A stretch of DNA of 64,000 nucleotides from Hypholoma sublateritium FD-334 SS-4 (lineage: Eukaryota > Basidiomycota > Agaricomycetes > Agaricales > Strophariaceae): assembly GCA_000827495.1 (NCBI GenBank), contig KN817546.1:124001-188000 (forward strand), in the 5' to 3' direction. This document shows, piece after piece, positions 57,034-64,000 of the stretch (within the stretch, counting starts at the first letter, position 1; the number at the start of each line of letters is the position of its first letter). Both the position numbers and the translations under genes were made by a program. Below the pieces are notes generated by a model. It did no database searches. It saw nothing but the letters and a program-made list of their open reading frames with translations, and had not been told where the DNA came from.

Positions 57034-58124
57034 ATGCCTTCCTCTCGCCCCCCACCGCCCGGGTACTATGTCCCCGCCGTTCTCTTCTTTGACGCGAACG
57101 AAGAATTCGATGTCCCCGCCATAAAAGCACATGTTCTGCGACTTGCTCAGGCGAGCAAGCACTCTATCTTCCCATGCAGCGGCAATTAAGAATTTCCTAG
57201 GGCGGTGTGACAGGCATATTGGTCCAGGGATCCAATGGGGAAGCACAGCACTTGTATCTATACTTATGTTTACGCGTCGTTGAATATCTCTGACAACATC
57301 CTAGGTCCCATGATGAACGCAAAGAAGCGATCGCGCTGACTCGCAAAACACTGGATGATAATGGCTTCAACAATGTGCTAGTTATTGCCGGAACTGGAGC
57401 GCAGTCTACCCGGGAAACGAAGAAGCTTTGCACGGACGCTAGGGATGCCGGAGCCACCTATGTCCTCGTCCTTACCCCTTCCACATGGCCCCCGCAAATG
57501 ACGCCGGAAAATATCATAAGATTCCACCGTGAAGTCAGTACTCACTACTTAATTCTATCAGACAATATTTTTACATTTCGATAGGTCGCCGATAGCTCTC
57601 CTATCCCAACCATGATCTACAACTTCCCTACCGTCACAGCTGGTTTGGACTTGGACTCTGATATCATTACCGCTCTTGCCGAGCACCCCAACATCGTTGG
57701 CACCAAACTGTCATGCGGAAATATTGGAAAACTACAACGCATCACTTCTCGTATCCCGACATCCGAGTTCGCCGTATTTGCCGGTCGCAGCGACGCGTTT
57801 CTGCATGGTTTAAATGCTGGAAGTGCGGGCACGATCGCCGCTCTGGTCAACCTTCTGCCCAAGCTACATGGCCAAATGTATCGCTTGTTCGAGGAAGGCA
57901 ACCATACGGCAGCGATATCTTTGCAGGCAAAACTTGGGCACGGAGATTGGGCAGCATCCAAGGTTGGTGGCATTGGAGGCATCAAGGCGGTCGTTTCCAA
58001 GAACTTCGATTATGGAGAGCCCCATGTTCGCGGTCCCCTGAAAGCGGTGAACATCGACAACCTCGCTGCCAACAAATACTATCAGACTCTTGTTGAACTC
58101 ATTGAATTGGAGAAAACTGCGTAG
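57034..58124 (+). CDS. DapA-family lyase (dihydrodipicolinate synthase / 4-hydroxy-2-oxoglutarate aldolase-like)
   Basis: A pyruvate-dependent class I aldolase of the DHDPS superfamily. Fungi lack the bacterial lysine route, so an aldolase or keto-deoxy-acid role is more likely. Start ATG 57034: MPSSRPPPPGYYVPAVLFFDANEEFDVPAIKAHVLRLAQ. Then GGVTGILVQGSNGEAQHL|SHDERKEAI (family GTTGE-type loop, here GSNGE), VLVIAGTGAQSTRETKKL, YVLVLTPSTWPP, SPIPTMIYNFPTVTAGLDL with the catalytic Tyr of YNFP, and NIVGTKLSCGNIGKL with the Schiff-base Lys. It ends at 58124. The first intron (57151-57200) appears to begin GC (CAG|GCGAGC). The second and third introns are normal GT-AG. The length of about 310 residues is usual. 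Confidence 0.88.
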
Positions 58125-58580
58125 ACTGCAGAAATGTACACCGTCATAGGTGTATACTATGTTTCCAAATACAACTTGCGCGCGCACAAAGAATACGGAA
58201 AAAATATCTGAGAGCACGCCGCACTCAAGGGTCCAGAGGAGTTTGCCTAACGTACACCCTGTATCCACTGCGGGAATGTGCGAATACACGATGTACGCGT
58301 CGTTCCCGCTTAGGAGAGCGATGAGTCGTATTCATCCTTCTTTGCCGTCCTATAGGAGTGACAAGGGAACCCAGAAAGTCGGACATAAATTAGTACAAAC
58401 GCAGCACTACCAGTGGTCGAATCCTAACACGCTCAGAATTCGAATTATATTGGCGATAGATAAATGTGCACAGAGAAAATCCAACAGAAGGTTGAAGTAG
58501 TTTACAGACGATTTCAGAAGTCGCCGAATCTGAAATATTGGCTATAAATTCCCGAGTCCAGAAACTTGAATGAGGCGCAC
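58125..58580. other. convergent 3' region
   Basis: I see no gene in this 456-bp stretch between the lyase and the serine incorporator; short frames look random. Confidence 0.45.
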
Positions 58581-60420
58581 TCACCGGTCAGGCATCAAGA
58601 CAGGAGCAAGCAGGCTCCACATATAGATAATTATACACACCCAACCAGACACAACCCGCGTCCACATTGCCACTTCTGAGCGGCCGATATAGACATTGTA
58701 ATCCGGGTCGACAGGTCCAGAGATTGGGGTTTTCGAGACAACGTTCCTACATAAACACAATAATGAAGCCGTCATATAGCAAAGTAAGGAGGGGAATACG
58801 TACCAGTCAGTCAGGAGCATTGCAACATACATCGCCGCAATCGAGAATATTATATGGAACCAAGAATACTGACCAAATTTTGTCAGTTAGATATCACGTT
58901 GCTTAATTTAAGGGCTTACATTGTACCGTGTTCCTGTGCGTTCATCGTCTCTCATCTCACCAACAACCTCGTCTTCGTCATCTTCGTTTTCCTCCTCAAG
59001 GGCCGAGGCAGGAATCGCACTGGAAATGATGAGTTTTGCGAGCTACCTCACAGAATGACTGCTTACCCGGCCTCGACAGCTGCCAGCAGGGCTTGATAAC
59101 GGGGTGATTCTGTGCGCCCAGGCTGGGTGTTGACGACCCCCAGCTCAGAGTGATGTGTCTCGTCTTCCGAGAGATGAATTCGGCCTTTGTTTCCTGCGCC
59201 AACGAGTGCGCGGCTCTGAGTCGCGGCCCGCGTTGTCGAATAAGCGATTGCCAGGAAAGTGAAAACTCCGCCGAGAACTAGAACTGCCTTTTGCGTCTTC
59301 TTTCCATCGCGAAGGGGGTTACATTGCTTCGTTTCGTGGACATGGTTGCTGAGCGCGGAGACAATGAGGTATGTACAGTAGGCTGCTACCATGGATGACT
59401 GGGCGAGTCCTGAGCGAGGGTTGCGCTCCTGAACGGCAGGGTGAATACTGGTCAGAGTAATGACGACGCACAGGGCAAGATTGAATGAGATGAAGAATTG
59501 GTTCAGAGTGCACCCAGATCCTGCGAAGAATGCATAAAGAAGGCCAGTGAGCGTAATCGTGAAGGAATACATCAGCATTGTTGAGCCGATGAGAACCCAT
59601 TGCCAGAAATTAGAAGACGAATTCTCCCAATTCTCAAGGCAGGTCTCCGACCAGGAATGTGCGAAGTCGACAAGGAGGACCAGACCGAGGAGAATAAATA
59701 TTGAAGCGCCCAGTAGTGCCACATAGTTCCCCCAGAACATGAAGAAACCATTGGGAATTGCGAATGTTACACCGACAAGGACCAACCAGAGCAAGACTTT
59801 CGGGCCCCACCAACTACAAATCAATCAGTATTGGCATACATCTTCGTGGTCATAAGGACATACCCATTCTGTATCGCTGCCCGTTTGTCCTTTGTATCCT
59901 TAACGCCAATGAGGAGAGAGCTCAAAATAAGATGGAATAACGCCAGTGCGAAACAGATTCGATGAACCTATACAGATGTTAGGGCTGGTCGCAACTCAAG
60001 GTGTTCTTGATACGCACGAATAAAACTCCATAACACTTTTCGCCGGCGCACTCCATTTGGATATAGTCGAAGCTCCATTTCTCGACGAGCTTCACAGCGA
60101 TATCGGTCTTCATCATCCAAGCCAAGATAGAGTTGAGGGAGAATATTATCTGTTCAGGATTGTGTTAGAAGAGATTCCGTATTGTGTTGTATAATGAAGC
60201 ATACGGCAAACCCAACGCGCGTTGCAATAGATGAGTTGCAGTTGCATGACTTGAAGAACATGGATGCTGCGGGATTTGAGGCTAAGCAAAAGAACTGAGT
60301 CGAGTTTACTTTAGGGTGCTAACCTGCCGTAGACGTGCAAAAGAAGGCGAGTCCAGCAACGCAGGAAGTAGCTATAGACGTTAGCCCGCCCGCAAGGGGC
60401 AGCGACATCAAAAGACCCAT
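58581..60420 (-). CDS. TMS1: serine incorporator family membrane protein (Tms1/SERINC)
   Basis: A polytopic membrane protein of the SERINC/TMS family, found in vacuolar or plasma membranes. The start is ATG 60420 (MGLLMSLPLAGGLTSIATSCVAGLAFFCTSTA), matching the MGxxxSLPLA N-terminus of fungal homologues. Next comes AASMFFKSCNCNSSIATRVGFA with the conserved Cys-rich CNCNSS, then NSILAWMM, HRICFALALFHLILSSLL, NGWWGPKVLLWLVLVGVTFAIPNGFF, DFAHSWSETCLENWE and FISFNLALCVVITLTSIHP. A loop with acidic residues and the last two helices follow, ending SGWVCIIIYMWSLLAPVLMPDR, the typical LxxPDRxF tail. The stop is at 58581-58583. Many introns join in phase. In fungi the biochemical role is not settled; lipid scrambling is reported for animal members. 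Confidence 0.93.
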
Positions 60421-62079
60421 GATGATGAGGGGGAGAGAGACAGAGCAGCGTATGTACTTAGGCTGGGCGCAGTCGTCAGGGTTAAAACACGTGATCCATT
60501 GGGGGTCCGGCTCGGGTCCGGCGGAGGCCTTCGGAGTCCGGACTCCGGAGTCTTCAACCACCTTGCTTCCACCCATATCGCCAAAACCTATTTTCTGATT
60601 CTCGTTCACAAGCCATATGTTTTCCCAGAAAGATATCTTGAACATCACGTCACTTGGAAGAAATGGACAGCCAAGGACAGGAATTTCTCAGTCCACATGA
60701 GTTTCTACTTGCCATGGGCAGGAGGAGATACATATGTGAAGGTTCCCTGAGCCAGCTTCCCTACTATGTACTTATACTGGTTGTCCTTCAACGTAGGCCA
60801 TAAAATGAAGCTCGCGTCTCCTTGGCCACAGGTTTATGCAGTTGGCTGTGTTGTGTAAAGTGTTCGCATCACATAGCTAACCCCAATGCTCGCGCAATCG
60901 TCGTTCCTAAAGATGTACTTATCCAGTGTATTGACAGAGCGTTCTCGTTTCTTCTCGAACAACCGCGGATCTGACATAATTCGGCAATAGAATTGCTTGA
61001 AAGTTTGTAGCTTGCAGGATCTAAAGACGGTCAGTAATGCACCGTCACACGAAGCTTCAATAATGCGAACCACTCACCACACGCGAATCTGGGTTATATG
61101 ATCTCCTCCCTACATGGCAAATCCGTAAAGCTTTATGTTCCTGGTTCTCGGTTACGGAATCCAGAGCTCTATTTGCTCTGCTAGTGTTTGCTCCAAGCAA
61201 ATGGATTTCGGGAGGAAGCACAGGCCGCTTCTCCACCCATTTTCCGCAGGGGTGGCCCCTTTCTTCCTAGTTATTCAACCGGAAGCGCTAAAATCAGTTG
61301 TTGGCAGTGATCCGCCCGGAGAAATTGGTTTCTCTCGGTGGCTATAAGACATTCGGCAATCACACTACTAAATGTAAACGATAGGCGCCCGTCAGCTCCT
61401 CGCACCGAAGGGGAAAGTTTAGTAGGACAATCACACGACATGGGCGGTTTTTGGCCTTGCGACTACGACTTCGTTTACTGCTTGCTCGCGAGTTTCCCGT
61501 CGAAGAGACGCAGTTCCGAGCCAGAGGAATACGTGCGCGTAGTGGATGTTTTTCAGATGAGAACAGAGATCAGTGCTGTCATGCGGTGAGCTGCAACGCG
61601 GAATATTTCGTTGTGGCGGAAATCAATGTTATTCTATTTTTCACAACACATTGAGTGTTGCTTCAGTACTCCGAGGCGTGAGCGTAGCGAAAACTTCCAA
61701 GTAAAAATATTTGTCGATGTCTGCGTTTCATTACAGTGGCGGGCCCCCGCCCAATATTGTAAAAGAAGGCCAGTTAGAACTATCGATTGGTTACGGGATA
61801 CTAGCGTTCCATTACTTGCGCAAACATATTGAATGCAGATGATATCCCAAAGATAAAGCACACAAATTTTCCGGAGATTTATTTCACAAACTTTGAGAAG
61901 TAGACAAATCATTCTGCGCTGGTTTTCAAATTCAAAGCCAAGTTAGTGAGCTACTTGGCCGGTTTTGCCGCGGCAGTGGTTTGGCAGTGTTTGGCATATG
62001 CTGTCCCGTGCGCACAAACGAATGTTGACGTTGAACGTTGAACGTTGAACGTTGAGCCACTCTCAACTCTGTACTGACA
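60421..62079. other. 1.7-kb intergenic region with a heptamer repeat
   Basis: No recognised gene. A minus frame 60834-61073 from a real ATG (MVRIIEASCDGALLTVFRSC) is possible but unrecognised, and several plus frames at 61135-61830 look random. A short tandem repeat of CGTTGAA lies at 62029-62056, just before the gene at 62080. Confidence 0.4.
62029..62056 (+). repeat. tandem heptamer (CGTTGAA)x4
   Basis: Three perfect units CGTTGAA followed by CGTTGAG, 24-51 nt before ATG 62080. A partial unit (GTTGACG) precedes it. Confidence 0.85.
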
Positions 62080-63702
62080 ATGCCAAAAGGTGCGTTGATT
62101 CATGATAGTTTTACAATGTCTGACTTGGCTTAGACCGACCCCTTATTAAGCGTTTGAGTCGGATATCACCTTATGCAACCATGAAGCGGCTCAAAATAGC
62201 GACGCAAAGCGAAGATGAAGACACCTGGGATGAGTTACGGGTAAAAATCTCCAATATTCTCTACTCAATTTCCCTCTGTGACACTGTAGAATTTTAGGCA
62301 TATATTGTATTCATCACGCGGAGTTTTCTAGATGCAAGTAAAACCCTGGGCAAGCAGAAATCCAAGCTAGACGACATGGCAAAAAAGGTCAGGATATTGA
62401 TATGCCATATTAAATGCTTCTCTAAACCCGTAAAATTACTCCTCAGCTTGTTACCGATAAACCATGTATCTTCGGTCATGACGAGGTACACTCCCAGATA
62501 CGGTTAACATGTACAATGAAATACATCGAGGTGTCTGTCTTTCCAGCTTTTCGGCGTAAATATAAACGACAAGTAAGTAGCAAGTAAACCAATGTTTCTC
62601 TACTATGTAATGGCAGCTAACATGCATATCCTGCCTCTGAAATTTTAAGAATGATACACAGGTCGCAGTAATAGATTCAAACAACCGTGACACTGATCCA
62701 ACCTCGAGCCAACCGCCACACACATCCAGGTCACAGAACGGACCATACAACTCTGCCTCACATAATTCTGGTGGAATGACAACAAGACGTGCCAGTGCCA
62801 CTTTGTCTAATTCTAGCCCACCTTCCCCCCCGAAAATGTTCGCCCCGAGGATGAATAATGTCCTCAGTAAAGGTGGGAAGAGCTCTCCTCGTTCCAGGTT
62901 CAAAAAACCCCCAACATCAAAAGCACTCCCTTTACTGTCATCAACCCAAGCTCAGGTTTTTAACCCAGAGCCTGAAGCTGGACCGTCGGCAATCACCGCA
63001 AGCTTTGCGCGCCCATCGTACCCCTTGCGGCTCGCTGAGACGGAATTGAATGGAAGTTCCCCCAGATCAGAGCTCGACGACGCCGCGGAGGCCCAAGCGA
63101 CGGCGGAAAGAGTCCGCCAGGCTCGCGAGCGGGCTGCGGCGTATAGAATCCGTCAGTCCGAGTCCAGGAACTTGGACGCGCTCTCCATTCCCACGCCGCC
63201 CAGCTCGCAGCCACGCATAGGACTCGTGAACGACAATAATTTGACACCGCCGCTCCCCTCTCTTCAAACGTCGCTTTCCGAGAGATTTACGCCGTTTTCC
63301 GCTAGCTTTTCAGTATTTCAAGATCGGCCGAGACTGACAGCTACCCCGCAGGCGCACGGCGCATTTTCTTCCGCGACCGCATCTACATCATCTTCGCTCT
63401 CGTCGGAGGGCGTCGGTGCCAGACCCAGTGACTTCATAGGCCGCTTCCTATCCTGCAGCCTGCCACCGCTAACTCACCTGCACACGGCACTCGCGCACGC
63501 GCGACTAACGGAGGCGCGCATCCGAGGGATGGGCGTACGGTGGGCGGTCGGGGACATCGAAGAATTTCTGCGCAGAAACTTGGGAGCGTTGCGCGATGCG
63601 AACGGTGCCTTGGTCGACCATATTGACCTCACGTTTCTTGCGCATCATTGTGTATATTGCTTCCGTGAGGGAAGCGGTTCATGGGACCCGGACGAGATCT
63701 GA
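62080..63702 (+). CDS. hypothetical protein, Ser/Pro-rich
   Basis: Start ATG 62080 (MPK), then exons joining in phase as DRPLIKRLSRISPYATMKRL, KIATQSEDEDTWDELRAYIV, FITRSFLDASKTLGKQKSKL and onward to CIFGHDEVHSQIRLTCTMKY. IEVSVFPAFRRKYKRQ is then joined by a GTAAGT intron to VAVIDSNNRDTD. The long last exon is Ser/Pro-rich with basic stretches (SPRSRFKKPPTSK, ERVRQARERAAAYRIR). It ends in an ordered module, FIGRFLSCSLPPLTHLHTALAHARLTEARIRGMGVRWAVGDIEEFLRRNLGA, then HCVYCFREGSGSWDPDEI. The C-terminal block looks conserved in style, but I do not recognise it. Total is about 440 residues with four introns, stopping at 63702. Confidence 0.65.
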
Positions 63703-64000
63703 CTTGGGTATCTTCGACCCGGAAAGCTTGCTGTAGCTCGCTAGACGACACCTGCTGCCTGGATGATTTTTTGACTGGGGACATATTACAAGTCTACGTA
63801 CTTTTGAGCGGAATACACACACGCGCGCTATTACCTCACTATGTTTCTTGCATCTTGGGACTGGAACACACTATTGGGTTTAGTAACTTGGCTGGCTATT
63901 GCACTCATGACATGGCCGTTGACTCGTTTTGCACACTTAATTACTTATGTTCTTTTGTACTGTACAATAGACATCATATCTGTCACATGAGCATCCGAAC
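63703..64000. other. window end, no gene seen
   Basis: About 300 bp downstream of the hypothetical gene. Nothing supported. Confidence 0.4.

Overview
This window is nuclear DNA of a filamentous basidiomycete, most likely an Agaricomycete. Genes are dense (about 31 in 64 kb) and lie on both strands. They are interrupted by many short GT-AG introns, mostly 45-65 nt. Several families typical of mushroom-forming fungi are present: a FunK1-type kinase, wax-synthase-like acyltransferases, basidiomycete SAM methyltransferases and CorA-like membrane proteins. There are no operons, ribosome binding sites or CRISPR arrays, and I saw no convincing tRNA. Gene models below were spliced by eye, by matching codon phase across candidate introns and by agreement with remembered protein families. 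Exon edges are therefore hypotheses.

Layout. 1-1277: C-terminal end of an unrecognised low-complexity protein. 1472-1828: a small hypothetical ORF. 2493-5065: NPR3, a subunit of the GATOR1/SEACIT complex that restrains TORC1. 5125-6107: an extended SDR (NAD-dependent epimerase). 6743-8975: a WD40 protein with two apparent frame breaks. 9213-14919: a tailoring-like block of one membrane O-acyltransferase (wax synthase type) followed by three tandem intact paralogues of an AusD-like methyltransferase. 15219-18505: a Yvc1-type TRP channel, divergent from an STK32/YANK-type AGC kinase (18785-20426). 21125-22407: macrodomain hydrolase. 22938-25404: a sugar transporter cut by very many introns. 27077-30730: PalB/Rim13 calpain. 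30782-32534: Rit1, divergent from an F-box-like protein (32719-33529).

34172-34824: eIF1A. 35596-37770: CorA-like transporter. 38039-38461: a four-exon gene of about 89 codons for an LYR-motif protein resembling ETFRF1/LYRM5. No single reading frame reveals this gene. 39033-41085: Pho84-type phosphate symporter. 41556-44471: APC/C subunit Cdc16/Apc6. 44664-45778: hypothetical. 45926-47488: Nop15. 47600-48407: Asp/Glu/hydantoin racemase (Dcg1). 49499-50587: Maf1. 50758-51767: a reduced FunK1-like kinase. 52982-53595: SCP2 sterol carrier protein with a peroxisomal signal. 53890-56885: mitochondrial dynamin Mgm1. 57034-58124: DapA-family lyase. 58581-60420: serine incorporator (Tms1). 62080-63702: hypothetical.

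Most of the window is housekeeping. The most cluster-like part is the acyltransferase plus three-methyltransferase array at 9-15 kb, whose substrate cannot be read from the sequence. The other notable signals concern splicing. There are very small internal exons of 4, 10 and 12 nt in the calpain, Yvc1-like and eIF1A genes. There are also candidate GC-AG introns in three genes, one of them at a site where the sister paralogues use GT. A convincing new multi-gene system was not found.
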